A stretch of DNA of 64,000 nt, from positions 186,001-250,000 of the forward strand of contig NZ_LAIJ01000010.1 of assembly GCF_001449115.1 (NCBI RefSeq), in the 5' to 3' direction. Origin of the DNA: Occallatibacter gabretensis. GTDB taxonomy: Bacteria > Acidobacteriota > Terriglobia > Terriglobales > Acidobacteriaceae. The position numbers and the translations under genes were made by a program. The notes beneath the pieces are model-generated. The model had not been told where the DNA came from and ran no database searches. It saw only the letters and a program-made list of their open reading frames with translations. Every line of letters begins with the position of its first letter. The first letter of the stretch is position 1. Below, piece by piece: positions 36,581 to 45,650 of the stretch.

Positions 36581-36889
36581 ATGGTAAGTAACAAAGACAA
36601 GACGCTGGAAGTCGCCTGTCCGGATTGCGGTGCCATGATCCGCATCGATGTCTCCACTGGAGGCATCATCAGCCACACCCCCGCGCCGCGCAAGCGGACC
36701 TTTGAGGACCTGGAAACAGCTGCCCGGGCCATGCGCGAGCAGGATGAACGGAAGGAATCCATCTTTCGCCAGAGCGTCGATGCCGAGCGCAACAAGGCCG
36801 ATCTGCTGGAAAAGAAGTTTGCTGACGCCCTTCGCAAGGCCAAGGACGCGCCCGAAGGTAAGCCTTTGCGCGAGTTCGATCTTGATTGA
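36581..36889 (+). CDS. Small protein with CxxC zinc-finger-like N-terminus
   Basis: 102 residues from ATG 36581. VACPDCGAMIRIDVSTGGII near residue 10 looks like a half zinc ribbon with a single CxxC; the rest is charged and helical (FEDLETAARAMREQDERKES onwards), probably coiled coil. Function unknown. It is divergent from the exported hydrolase and 74 bp upstream of the next small gene. Confidence 0.65.
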   Translation: MVSNKDKTLEVACPDCGAMIRIDVSTGGIISHTPAPRKRTFEDLETAARAMREQDERKESIFRQSVDAERNKADLLEKKFADALRKAKDAPEGKPLREFDLD

Positions 36890-36963
36890 GGGCTGAGAAA
36901 ACTATCTGGCACTGGATTGAATCTACTTAAGCGCGGAGCAAATTTTAGAGCAGGAGATTTCCG

Positions 36964-37287
36964 ATGAGCGTGATTCCCATTCCCCGCCAGACAAATTCTG
37001 TGCCCGACGCGGAGAACCAGCTTTCCCCCACGCTGCGCCTTGCTGCGGGCGGAACGCTTCTGGCAGGCGCGGTGCTGCTGCTGGCAAACAAACGCAAGGC
37101 AGGCCTGGTCCTCACCGCTGCCGGAACTGCGCTCACGCTCCTTCATGAGAAGGAAACGACTCTGCGTTGGTGGGCGGCTCTGCCGGTGGTAATGAATAGC
37201 GCTCAGCGAATCATTGGAAAGGCGCAGACCGCGATGGATGAGCTTGACGCGCATCGGCAGAAGCTCCGCGGCCTGGTCCGCAGGTAG
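36964..37287 (+). CDS. Small membrane-associated protein of unknown function
   Basis: 107 residues. Residues 20-60 contain two hydrophobic stretches (LRLAAGGTLLAGAVLLLANK and AGLVLTAAGTALTLLH) separated by a basic turn, suggesting a membrane hairpin; the tail is polar. GCAGGAG precedes the ATG by 9 nt. No recognised family. It converges with the DUF59 gene 7 bp away. Confidence 0.65.
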   Translation: MSVIPIPRQTNSVPDAENQLSPTLRLAAGGTLLAGAVLLLANKRKAGLVLTAAGTALTLLHEKETTLRWWAALPVVMNSAQRIIGKAQTAMDELDAHRQKLRGLVRR

Positions 37288-37294
37288 CCTGGTT

Positions 37295-37621
37295 TCAGAT
37301 CCCGAGCTGCCGTCGTCCTGCCTCACTGATGCGGCGCGGAGTCCATTTTGGTTCCCACACCAGGTTCATATCTACTTTTGAGATGTCAGGAATTGCCATC
37401 AGCCGGTTATGAACCTGTTCAAAGATGAGCCCGCTTGCCGGGCACGCCTGGGTGGTCAGCGTCATGGTGACTTTGACATGCTGTCGTGGCCATTTCGGTG
37501 TGGAGTGCGGGTCCGGCGTGGTTTCGATGCCGTAGATGAGGCCGAGATCGACGAGATTCAGCTTTACTTCCGGATCGAAGCAATCCCGGAGTGCGGTCAG
37601 GATTTCGGATTCCGATAACAT
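37295..37621 (-). CDS. MIP18/DUF59 metal-sulfur cluster assembly factor
   Basis: 108 residues matching the DUF59 family (SufT, PaaD and MIP18 relatives): ILTALRDCFDPEVKLNLVDL, TMTLTTQACPASGLI with Cys60 as the conserved cysteine, and VNMNLVWEPKW-like C-terminus. Such proteins help load Fe-S clusters into target proteins. No other suf genes are nearby. It lies 5 bp after the polyprenyl synthase, in the same operon. Confidence 0.88.
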   Translation of the reverse strand: MLSESEILTALRDCFDPEVKLNLVDLGLIYGIETTPDPHSTPKWPRQHVKVTMTLTTQACPASGLIFEQVHNRLMAIPDISKVDMNLVWEPKWTPRRISEAGRRQLGI

Positions 37622-37626
37622 ACCTG

Positions 37627-38517
37627 CTAATTCTGCCGTTCGACCAGGTAACGCGCCACTGACTTGAGTCCTTCGGCGCGGCTGCCAAATGACGCGAGCG
37701 CGGCAAAGGCCTCGTCAATTAACGTCGCGGCATCGCGCTGGCTCTGTTCAAGGCCATATACAGCGGGCCATGTGGCCTTTTCGACGGCGAGATCTTTGCC
37801 TGCGGTCTTACCCAACTGCTCGGAATCCACCGTGATGTCCAGCACGTCGTCCACGATCTGGAAGGCCAGGCCTGCCTTGCGGCCGAAGGTATCAAGTGCT
37901 GCGGCCTCCGCTGCCGTAGCTCCGGCATACACGCCGCCTGCCACTATGCTCACGCGAATCAGCGCTCCAGTCTTCGCGCGGTGAATCGCTTCTACCAGCT
38001 CCGGCGTCGGCCTGATGTGTTCGCTCTCAATATCCAGCACCTGCCCGCCAATCATCCCGTCCACGGTGCCTACCGCGCTCGATACCAGGCGCATGACCTG
38101 AACTGCTGTTTCCGCTCCAACAGGCAGATTCGCCAGCACTTCAAAGGCTCGTGTCTGCAAGGCATCTCCGGCGAGAATCGCAATCGCTTCGCCAAAGACC
38201 ACATGGCACGTCGGTTTGCCTCGCCGCAGATCGTCGTTGTCCAGCGCAGGCAGGTCGTCATGAATCAGCGAATAGGTATGCAGCATTTCGATTGCAGCAC
38301 CAAGCTGGGCGATTCCCTCGGGAAGCTTACCAGCAATTGCTACAGCGGCCTGCATTGCCAGCACCGGGCGCAGCCGCTTTCCTCCGGCAAAGGTGGAGTG
38401 GCGCATCGCGCCATGTATCGATGCAGGAACAGTCTCTGCGCTGGGCAAAAGTGCTTCGAGAGCGCGATCCGTCAGCTCCGCGCCTTCCTGAATCAGTGAT
38501 TTCACATCCGTGGGCAT
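37627..38517 (-). CDS. Polyprenyl (farnesyl/geranylgeranyl) diphosphate synthase
   Basis: 296 residues from Met at 38515-38517 with GGGTGGG just upstream; a Met three codons earlier is an equal alternative. Trans-prenyltransferase of the IspA type: first aspartate-rich motif DDLPALDNDDLRRG near residue 90, AFQIVDDVLDI as the second, and GKRLRPVL and GKTAGKDL for diphosphate contacts. It joins isopentenyl diphosphate to allylic diphosphates, giving C15 or C20 chains for quinones, carotenoids or the undecaprenyl pathway. Product length is not assignable by eye. First of a two-gene operon with DUF59. Confidence 0.93.
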   Translation of the reverse strand: MPTDVKSLIQEGAELTDRALEALLPSAETVPASIHGAMRHSTFAGGKRLRPVLAMQAAVAIAGKLPEGIAQLGAAIEMLHTYSLIHDDLPALDNDDLRRGKPTCHVVFGEAIAILAGDALQTRAFEVLANLPVGAETAVQVMRLVSSAVGTVDGMIGGQVLDIESEHIRPTPELVEAIHRAKTGALIRVSIVAGGVYAGATAAEAAALDTFGRKAGLAFQIVDDVLDITVDSEQLGKTAGKDLAVEKATWPAVYGLEQSQRDAATLIDEAFAALASFGSRAEGLKSVARYLVERQN

Positions 38518-38599
38518 CCCACCCATGATAAATGAACGCAATGTAAACCGCAGTCCATTGCAGATGCGGGCCTTAGGCAGAGTTTGACGAATCTCCACT

Positions 38600-39040
38600 G
38601 ACCTACTGCCGCCGCGAATATCAAGCTCGAATTTGTATCACGATGCAAGACGATTTGATTTCGCAGGATCAGATTTAGGGCTTTTTCCGACGAAAACTGG
38701 CTGGTAAAGAAATACAGAAGTACAGAATTACTACAAAATTCTTGCGTTTTTCTTGAGGTTAAGGTTTTAAGTTTAATTGAATCAGTTATTTAAATGCCAA
38801 ATTCAAGGTGCGAAAATGCGCCAAAACCTGGCGAAAATGCGTCCAAAATGCATCTTTTGCGACTCGTTTGAGTGCTGGTGTTTGATGTATGAGGGTGTTA
38901 TGGAATTTCGATATGGTTTCAGTGTGACAGAATCCGCGAATTAATACGCAAACTTTCTGAAAGAGATTTTGCGCGGAGGCGATGACGGGCCCAACAGGCC
39001 GAAGCCGGCGTGCTGGACGATGCTTAACCCGTGGCGAGCA
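38600..39040. other. AT-rich non-coding region
   Basis: About 440 bp without a supportable gene. The part from 38690 to 38960 is much richer in A/T than anything else in the window (for example TTAAGTTTAATTGAATCAG). GCGAAAATGCG occurs twice at 38810-38820 and 38831-38841, 21 bp apart, about two helical turns. It may hold a promoter or binding sites for the leftward polyprenyl synthase gene. I see no DnaA boxes and no small gene. Confidence 0.5.
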
Positions 39041-40768
39041 TCATTTTTTACGCTCCGCAAATAGGACGCCTGCGGCTGTTAGCAATGCGACAAGGCTGAT
39101 CCAGCGTCCCAGCTTTACATCCGACGTCGTTGTCCAATCCATCGTTACATCGACAAAGCCCGGTTGCACAGGAACCACCATCAATCCGTCATCGCGGTTT
39201 CCCTGGTCCGTCACCGGCGCGTCATTGACGCGCACGTTCCACGCCGGATAACGCCGCAGCCGCAATACCACGTAGCCCGCATGGGAGGCCATGCCTCGCA
39301 CGCGCCGGTGCTCTTCGCCGCCTGTTGCGATCACCGGAAACGGATCGCAGCTTGCTTGCCCGGCGCGCCACACGGGCTGCGGATCGTCTGCATCGCCCTC
39401 GCCCAGCGTCGCTGTTGCATCGCTTACCAGGCATGCGACCGGCAGCTTCTGAGCCACCAGCGTATTGTCCGCGCCCTGGGGTGCATACTCATCGGTGCCG
39501 ATAGAACCCTGACCCTGCTCATAGGCTTGTGTCATTCCGGCAACGGAATCTTCATCGTCGCAGACCTGTTGAAAGCGCGTTCCTGCAAACCATGCCACGC
39601 CTACGAACGCCGCGGCGCTAATACAAACCAACGTGATGCGGCCGCGCTGGGTTTGCGGCCACTTGGAGGAGGCAAGAAAGATGGCAAGAGGCGCTTCCAG
39701 AACTACCAGCCATCGCCATGGAAATTGCAAAAAACTGAGCTTCGGCAGCAGATTCCATACCGGCAGCGAGAGGGGAAGCTGGAGGAACAGCACTGCAAGC
39801 GGAATCAATGCGAGTGGAAGCCAGATATTGCTCTCGCCGGGCATTCTTTTTCGCAAGAGGCAAATGAGAAAGCCTGTGCTGAACATCGCGAACATGGTGG
39901 TAGCGACAAGCGAGGTCTTAAACAGCTCGATGTCGTGATCCTTCAGAGCCGCGCTGGCATGATGCGCGAAGATAAAGCTGTTTTGCACCTGCAGGCCCGG
40001 ATCGTTGATGGCCTCCTGAATATCCACCCAACGCTGCTCGACGGCCGCGGGAACCAGGTAGAACGCAGCAAGCCCCAGGCCGAGAGAAACCGCGACCGCA
40101 GCGCGCAACACCGGCGCCCAGCTTCGCCGCATTATGGCGAGCACAATCACAAACGCGGCCAGCAGATAACAGACCATTACGCCGACAGGAGCATTCGCCA
40201 GCCACGAAGCGGCGATTGTCAGAGCCAGCCAAAGAGTGGAACGCTTCTGCCGCATTGCAAACAGGAGCGCCAGCGGAATTGTGCATCCTCCCACCATCTC
40301 TCCGTATGCCGACCGCTCATACACGCAATAGAGGGCATAGCCGGAAAAGATCGCAATGCATCCGGCCAGCGTTGCCGCGCCTTGCGGCAGCATCTGCTTT
40401 GCAAGTACACGTACGGCGAGTCCGGTCCCGGCCAAGAGCAGAAATGCCATAGCGACCGGTGCGGCCTGCCAGCCTAGGACGGCTCCCAGCGCCGCACCCA
40501 GTATCCATGTCAGCGGAGGATAAAAGAGGAACCGCGGTTCGCCTGCGCCGAAATTCGCGCTCGGAGTCCAATGCGGGTAGAAGGTTCCGTTTTGCCAGGC
40601 GTCGCGCGCATCCATCCAGCTGACAAGGTGAAAATCGAAATCATGTCCGCAGGAGAATCCATTCAGCAGGAGCGGAGCTGTCGCAACTGCTGCCGCCAGC
40701 AGAATGAGCATCGGACCGAGCAGTCTTTTTGTCCACTGTTTACGGTCCACTGTCCACTTGCCTTTCAC
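39041..40768 (-). CDS. Large multi-spanning membrane protein (6-PTPS-related/GT-C-like)
   Basis: 575 residues from GTG 40766-40768, whose GTGA overlaps the acylase stop; longer frames lie inside the acylase gene and a Met 19 codons further in is an alternative. About eleven hydrophobic helices, with an early soluble loop FSCGHDFDFHLVSWMDARDA and TFYPHWTPSANFGAGEPRFL that resembles bacterial 6-pyruvoyl-tetrahydropterin-synthase-related membrane proteins and GT-C glycosyltransferases (YfhO-like). A C-terminal periplasmic beta domain precedes the final helix. Possible role in surface glycan or lipid modification; not proven. Confidence 0.75.
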   Translation of the reverse strand: MKGKWTVDRKQWTKRLLGPMLILLAAAVATAPLLLNGFSCGHDFDFHLVSWMDARDAWQNGTFYPHWTPSANFGAGEPRFLFYPPLTWILGAALGAVLGWQAAPVAMAFLLLAGTGLAVRVLAKQMLPQGAATLAGCIAIFSGYALYCVYERSAYGEMVGGCTIPLALLFAMRQKRSTLWLALTIAASWLANAPVGVMVCYLLAAFVIVLAIMRRSWAPVLRAAVAVSLGLGLAAFYLVPAAVEQRWVDIQEAINDPGLQVQNSFIFAHHASAALKDHDIELFKTSLVATTMFAMFSTGFLICLLRKRMPGESNIWLPLALIPLAVLFLQLPLSLPVWNLLPKLSFLQFPWRWLVVLEAPLAIFLASSKWPQTQRGRITLVCISAAAFVGVAWFAGTRFQQVCDDEDSVAGMTQAYEQGQGSIGTDEYAPQGADNTLVAQKLPVACLVSDATATLGEGDADDPQPVWRAGQASCDPFPVIATGGEEHRRVRGMASHAGYVVLRLRRYPAWNVRVNDAPVTDQGNRDDGLMVVPVQPGFVDVTMDWTTTSDVKLGRWISLVALLTAAGVLFAERKK

Positions 40769-43236
40769 GGTTCCAGTCGCAACGTGTGCCGCGTGTTTGC
40801 CGCTACGGCTGCCTCCGTAAAGGGCAGCGCAAAAGTCGTACCGCTGTAATAGTCGTTCCACTGGTCGCGAAAGTATTCGCTATATGGATTTCCGCTTTCG
40901 CCCAGCGAAATATTCTCAGTTGACCCGTCGATGCTGCTCCAGTCCATGGTGAATCGCTGCGAGGGACCAAACGCTTTGCCCACTTGTTTCACTGTTGTGC
41001 CGCCGCCGCTGAGTGGCAGCGCGCCGGTGCCGGCGACATTTGTTATCCACGGCAGAAAAGGGTGCAATGGATGTTCGATGTCGATTACGTGCCAGCTTCC
41101 ATAGGTCCACTTGCCCAGATCGGCCGGTGCATTGCTATTCTTCAGGCCGCGCCGCACGGCTTCGCTGAGCACATCATCCCAGGTCTTGTAGCCTTTGGGG
41201 ATCCAGTCTGTTTCGCCGTGCATCACAATTTCTTCCTGAGCAAAGCTCCTCTCTGCCCAGCGGTAATCCGCCGTGAGACCGCCTAATTTCGGCTCGAGGA
41301 TGAGCGGCCACAGCGCGTCGCGCGCTTTGGTGACGACCGACGCCGCTGTTGAATCTGTCGTCATTTTTCCATCCCAGCTTCGCAGAAGGTCCGCGGCCTG
41401 CTTGAGCCGTTTGTCATTTTGAGCTGAGTGATCCAGTGCATACGCAAAGCGATGGGCGATCTCCTGGTCTACTTCGCTGTAGATGTCCGTCTGCACGGCC
41501 AGCATGTCTGCGGGCGTCAGTTTATCGCGACCTTGCAGCAGTTTGTAGATGCGCTCTGCGCGATATGGGTCGGCCCACTCGAGCGTGAGCTTATATGGAG
41601 ATTTGTCGGTTGTTACATTTGCGTTGGCGGTTGCCAGAAAACCGCTCGGAGGATCGACGGAGTTGGGCAGCTGATCGAATGGGGTGTATCCGGACCATTC
41701 ATTCTGTCCACCGTGAATGGCTGTGCCTTTCAATCCTGCCGGACGCACCGGCGTCTTTCCGATCGCGTGATACGCTACATGTCCTGCGTCGTCCGCGTAT
41801 ACGACGTTCTGCGTTGGCCAGCACCATTGCTGAAGCGACGCGGAAAACTCGTTCGAGTTCGCAGCGGTGTTCATCGCATAAATCGGGAGGGAATTGAGGG
41901 CGGGGTCATACAGCGTCCATTTCAGTGCGATGGGGCGCGTCTCATTTTTCAGAATCGGATTCAGCAGCGGCCCATGCGCCGTCTCCTGCACATCCACGAT
42001 CACATCCGCTCCGCCGCGCACATGGATTGTTTCGTGGCTCACCTGCAGCGGCTTCCACGTTCCATCCGGAGCCTGATAATTTCCCTTGCCGTCCAGCTTC
42101 TCGATGTAGAGATCCTGTACATCGGCATAGAGTGCCGTAAATCCCCATGCCACGTGCTCATTGTGGCCTTCTATCACGTACGGCATGCCGGGCAGCGTTA
42201 CGCCTGCGGCGTGATATCCGGGAGCTTTCAGGTCTGCCATGTACCAAATATTTGGGACCGTGATACCGAGGTGCATGTCGTTTGACAGGAGGGGCTTTCC
42301 GCTGGCGGTGTGTGAGCCTGCAACGACCCAGTTGTTGGAGCCTACTCCGCAGGCATCGCAGTCAGGCAGGCCAAGAGTCTGGCGCAGTTGATGTACGTCC
42401 AGGGATGATGTGGTGCTGTCGTCATCGTCATCCTTGGACGGCGGTGGAACCGGCTGCGGCTTGGTCATGTCGATCACTTCGCCGGTCGGCGGCCTGTCGC
42501 GCCATGAGCCTACGGGGTATAGATCCGCTTCGAGTTTTGCTCTGTTTGGTAGCTTGCTCAGCTTTGCTGCGATGCGGTCGCGCACCAGCTTTGTATCCCA
42601 GTGCGAATCGAGGTCGTTGATCATCATGGTGCCGATGAGGATTGAATCCTCGCCGGTCCACTGCCTCGGCACGTAATGCAGCAGCTTGAACTCCGCGGGA
42701 AGGGAATCTCCGTGTTGGGCGATGAAAAGATTTACCCCGCGCGCGTAGGCATCGAGGCCGGATTTTTCGTTTGCGGAGAGGCTTATATAGATTCTGTGCG
42801 CGGCTTTGCGGAATCCCAGGACGCGCTGCGCTTCGTCATGCGCCACGAGCGACCCGCCGAGTATCTCAGCCAACTCGCCACCCGCATGTCGCCGGTACAG
42901 GTCCATTTGCCAGAGGCGGTCCTGTGCGGTTACGTATCCTTGCGCCGTGAAGAGGTCGGCCTGGGTTGCTGCCTCGATGTGCGGTACGCCATGCGCGTCT
43001 CTCCGGACTGTCACCGGCGCGCTGACCGCGGAACTTAGATGAATCTCGCCATCGAGTTGCGGTAGTGCGGCCTTTGCAGAGCCGCGTAGCCACAATACAC
43101 CCGCGACTGCTACCAGTATGACGAGCAAGATCAGCCCCAACAAGGCGGACAAAACAAATCGCAACCAGCGAAACTTCTTGCGGCGCGGGGCTAAGGGAAT
43201 AACGGGTGCGGAAGCGGTGGAACCGATGTTGGCCAT
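40765..43236 (-). CDS. Penicillin acylase-family protein (peptidase S45)
   Basis: 823 residues, Ntn-hydrolase that matures by self-cleavage. N-terminal membrane anchor or signal (about 25-51). Alpha chain begins near LDGEIHLSSAVSAPVTVRRD and the spacer ends just before Ser300 in GVGSNNWVV, the new N-terminal nucleophile of the beta chain; GKPLLSNDMHLGI and HNEHVAWGFT follow. Known members hydrolyse beta-lactam side chains or N-acyl-homoserine lactones, so acylated-amine or signal breakdown is possible. An acidic DDDDD stretch lies in the spacer. It is 34 bp after an upstream exported gene and coupled to the downstream membrane gene. Confidence 0.93.
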   Translation of the reverse strand: MANIGSTASAPVIPLAPRRKKFRWLRFVLSALLGLILLVILVAVAGVLWLRGSAKAALPQLDGEIHLSSAVSAPVTVRRDAHGVPHIEAATQADLFTAQGYVTAQDRLWQMDLYRRHAGGELAEILGGSLVAHDEAQRVLGFRKAAHRIYISLSANEKSGLDAYARGVNLFIAQHGDSLPAEFKLLHYVPRQWTGEDSILIGTMMINDLDSHWDTKLVRDRIAAKLSKLPNRAKLEADLYPVGSWRDRPPTGEVIDMTKPQPVPPPSKDDDDDSTTSSLDVHQLRQTLGLPDCDACGVGSNNWVVAGSHTASGKPLLSNDMHLGITVPNIWYMADLKAPGYHAAGVTLPGMPYVIEGHNEHVAWGFTALYADVQDLYIEKLDGKGNYQAPDGTWKPLQVSHETIHVRGGADVIVDVQETAHGPLLNPILKNETRPIALKWTLYDPALNSLPIYAMNTAANSNEFSASLQQWCWPTQNVVYADDAGHVAYHAIGKTPVRPAGLKGTAIHGGQNEWSGYTPFDQLPNSVDPPSGFLATANANVTTDKSPYKLTLEWADPYRAERIYKLLQGRDKLTPADMLAVQTDIYSEVDQEIAHRFAYALDHSAQNDKRLKQAADLLRSWDGKMTTDSTAASVVTKARDALWPLILEPKLGGLTADYRWAERSFAQEEIVMHGETDWIPKGYKTWDDVLSEAVRRGLKNSNAPADLGKWTYGSWHVIDIEHPLHPFLPWITNVAGTGALPLSGGGTTVKQVGKAFGPSQRFTMDWSSIDGSTENISLGESGNPYSEYFRDQWNDYYSGTTFALPFTEAAVAANTRHTLRLEP

Positions 43237-43270
43237 AGGTCACAGACAGGATACCGCGCTACTGGAGCTG

Positions 43271-43960
43271 TCATTTCATTGTTTCGCAGGCAAAAGGTCC
43301 TGAGGCAAGTGAAGCCGAAGCGGGAGTCAAGCCGGATGGCTGGATTGCGATCTTTTTGGAGAGGTAGGCATCGACTCGTTCGCATGGTTGCAAGGTCATC
43401 TGAGTGCCGGCAGGATAGACTTTGGGCGAATACTTGCGGTTGCGGATGTAATCAGCTAGAGCAACTGGCGAAATGACCGCATAGACAGCCAATGCAATGA
43501 TTGCTACAGGTGCAACGACAATGGCCAGGACTACGCATGGTCCCATATCTCCGCAATCATCTTCGCCGGGAGGATATTGCCGCAGGCGCAGCCGTTGACC
43601 GTTGCTGAGCAGCATGCTGGTCGCTTCGACGGTAATCTGTCCGTCACGTTTGCCTGGAATGCCTTGGTGGACATGAGTTACTTTTCCCTCAGCCAGCGTG
43701 CCTTTTGGGATGACAACGACGCCATTCGTGGAGACGTCATTGGCGACAGCGAGGCGAACGATCTGCCCTCTCTCTGCCGTAGAAGAGGAGACGGATTCGA
43801 GTAAGAAAAACTCGATTTTAATTTCCCTGGAGATTGTGACTGTGTCGGCTAGTGTAGGCGGCTCGGGATTGTTCTGTGTGACGGATTGCTGTGCAATTGC
43901 CGTCATGCACAAAGCCAGGCATAGCAGATGTATAGCGCAGAAACGAATCATTGATTTCAT
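43271..43960 (-). CDS. Exported/membrane protein of unknown function
   Basis: 229 residues from ATG 43958-43960 with AAGGAG upstream. Signal peptide 1-24 (IRFCAIHLLCLALCMTAIAQ). A beta-rich region (IEFFLLESVSSSTAERGQIV, GVVVIPKGTLAEGKVTHVHQ) resembles flagellar-basal-body P/TraB-like 'protective' barrels in which a value is supplied with 'pkGt' turns, then a hydrophobic helix (CVVLAIVVAPVAIIALAVYA). Family name not recognised. It lies upstream of and in line with the acylase. Confidence 0.65.
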   Translation of the reverse strand: MKSMIRFCAIHLLCLALCMTAIAQQSVTQNNPEPPTLADTVTISREIKIEFFLLESVSSSTAERGQIVRLAVANDVSTNGVVVIPKGTLAEGKVTHVHQGIPGKRDGQITVEATSMLLSNGQRLRLRQYPPGEDDCGDMGPCVVLAIVVAPVAIIALAVYAVISPVALADYIRNRKYSPKVYPAGTQMTLQPCERVDAYLSKKIAIQPSGLTPASASLASGPFACETMK

Positions 43961-43986
43961 CGCGTGCTCCTTTGCTTGTTGCAGGG

Positions 43987-44559
43987 TCATCTCTGCCGAA
44001 AATGCAGCGCGAATGGAATCCCAATCCCAAACTGCGGCCGGGCCGGCATGAAATTATGGTCAGACGAAAAGGCAAAGGGAGCGCCGATTCCACCGATGAT
44101 GACGGCGCTGATGGCTCCGCCTGCGGCGGCGTGACCCGCACTTACCTGTTGAGCAAAGCCAACACCCATCAGCGTTCCACCAACAACCATGCTGGCAATC
44201 CATCCCGGATGGTAATTGCGCGGGGCGTGCTTAGCCTGCAGAGTATTCTGCCCGGGCCGATCCAGCTCCACACTGATTACATCGACGCGGTTGAAGCGGA
44301 ACCCTGTGTTTGGTGGATTTCCAAAGGGATTGCAGTCCAGAGATGCCTCTGTCGCTCCAGCGAACAAACAGCGCACTGGCGGTCCATATGTATCGCTCAC
44401 GACAATCGGCGTGCCAGGCTTCAGATTTTGCACCCGGGCCCACATCGGATCATGAGCTTGCGCGGGTGCTGGGTTGTCAGGCAGCGCCTGTGGCCGCGCC
44501 AGTGGATGCAATGTCGCGCAAAACGTCAGCGCGAGCCAGAATGCTCTCTTCATTTTCAT
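43987..44559 (-). CDS. Exported glycine-rich membrane-associated protein of unknown function
   Basis: 190 residues. Signal peptide 1-25, a beta region (LKPGTPIVVSDTYGPPVRCL, LDCNPFGNPPNTGFRFNRVD) and a C-terminal Gly/Ala hydrophobic stretch (GWIASMVVGGTLMGVGFAQQ, GGAISAVIIGGIGAPFAF). The design, a small beta domain followed by one or two Gly-rich helices, recurs in acidobacterial proteins of unknown role. It precedes the previous gene by 26 bp on the same strand. Confidence 0.65.
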   Translation of the reverse strand: MKMKRAFWLALTFCATLHPLARPQALPDNPAPAQAHDPMWARVQNLKPGTPIVVSDTYGPPVRCLFAGATEASLDCNPFGNPPNTGFRFNRVDVISVELDRPGQNTLQAKHAPRNYHPGWIASMVVGGTLMGVGFAQQVSAGHAAAGGAISAVIIGGIGAPFAFSSDHNFMPARPQFGIGIPFALHFRQR

Positions 44560-44595
44560 GGGATGGGTGTGCGGCGAATCTCAGGCCGGTGCTCG

Positions 44596-44661
44596 CTACG
44601 CAAGAAGGGTGATCAGCAGTAGAACGAACACGAAGATCAACGCAGACCAGAAGACTTTCAT
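44596..44661 (-). CDS. 21-residue membrane micropeptide
   Basis: ATG at 44659-44661, TAG at 44596-44598. The product MKVFWSALIFVFVLLLITLL-Ala is a single hydrophobic helix with one Lys near its start, typical of bacterial one-helix micropeptides. AAAGGAG lies 9 nt before the ATG on the same strand. It is 36 bp upstream of the next gene and on the same strand. No annotation pipeline would normally call it. Confidence 0.45.
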   Translation of the reverse strand: MKVFWSALIFVFVLLLITLLA

Positions 44662-44720
44662 CGCCGCTTTCTCCTTTCAGTCTGGAGCGTAGGCGGCACG
44701 CGGCACTAGATGGTTTGCGT

Positions 44721-45650
44721 TTAGGACACTTTTGCAGCTGTAACACCTAAAGTCTCTTCCGCGTTGCGAAGCTGCGTAATCGCCGCCTCTGAAAGCAGCC
44801 GGAAGACAATCGCATGGCAATCTTTAGGCAGTTCGGCGGCAGTGGGTACATCGCATACCACGGCTGCTGTCGCAGCCAGGCCGCGCTTCCACGCACTGCG
44901 TGCGGCGGCGTCCCGGACAAGGATCGCGTCGGGTGAGATACCAGTTGCTATCAACATGGTTCGCGCAATGCGCTGAAACTCGCTCCATCGAGAAGCGATG
45001 CCGATCAGAGCGCCTGCGGGCGCAGGCAAATACTTTCCGAGTGCCGGCGCTACCGGGTGTATGTCGAGAACCGTCAGTTCTGCGCCTGCCGGGAGCAGCT
45101 TTTTTACCGTTGCGGCCTTGCTCGGCAGAACAATCGCCATCGCTCCATCCAGCGTGCCGTTTCGCCCGCATTCCTCCGGCGCGCAGCCGGTCACGGGCAG
45201 CGCCAATGCCTGCTCCATCTCCGTCATCACGACGCGCCGTAACTCCGCGTCCGGTTCGATTACAAGCCATCGTCCAGGAGGCTGCGTCTGTAACCAGTGC
45301 AGCAGCCGGCTGCGCACCAGCAGGTCCGGCAGTCCCTGTCGGCGCGCCTTTACCACCAGTTCCCCCAACAGTGCGTCCAGCATTCTCTCGGGAGTCTCCG
45401 GTGTCTCCGGTCTGCGGGTTCGCACGTAGACTCCGCTCCCATGCCGAAACTCCAGCCAGCCTTCGCGCTCCAGCTGGCGATAGGCTGCGCTTGCTGTATT
45501 GGCGTGGATCCCAAACCTTCGCGCCAGCTCCCGCGTACTCGGGAGGCGCTCGCCTGCTCTCAGGTCGCGGGACAGAATTCCCAGCACAATCTGCGTTGTC
45601 AGCTGCTCCCGCAGCGAGACCTCGCCTGTCCGATTCAGCCAGAATTGCAT
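44721..45650 (-). CDS. GntR-family regulator with non-standard C-terminal domain
   Basis: 309 residues. N-terminal GntR winged helix (LREQLTTQIVLGILSRDLRA, LPSTRELARRFGIHANTASA, YRQLEREGWLEFRHGSGVYV). Residues 85-309 are not the FCD, UTRA or full aminotransferase domain; they contain LVIEPDAELRRVVMTEMEQA and VVCDVPTAAELPKDCHAIVF, recalling a YtrA/PdxR-like or degenerate ligand domain. Ligand and target unknown. It is divergent from the coiled-coil gene at 45.85 kb. Confidence 0.85.
   Translation of the reverse strand: MQFWLNRTGEVSLREQLTTQIVLGILSRDLRAGERLPSTRELARRFGIHANTASAAYRQLEREGWLEFRHGSGVYVRTRRPETPETPERMLDALLGELVVKARRQGLPDLLVRSRLLHWLQTQPPGRWLVIEPDAELRRVVMTEMEQALALPVTGCAPEECGRNGTLDGAMAIVLPSKAATVKKLLPAGAELTVLDIHPVAPALGKYLPAPAGALIGIASRWSEFQRIARTMLIATGISPDAILVRDAAARSAWKRGLAATAAVVCDVPTAAELPKDCHAIVFRLLSEAAITQLRNAEETLGVTAAKVS

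Noticed and set aside
38600..39040. Replication origin in the AT-rich region
   Set aside because: No DnaA-box clusters and no dnaA, dnaN or gyrB genes nearby; AT-richness alone is not enough.
39164..40477. 437-codon + frame
   Set aside because: Lies opposite the membrane-protein gene; Arg/His/Gln-rich with no hydrophobic or domain pattern.
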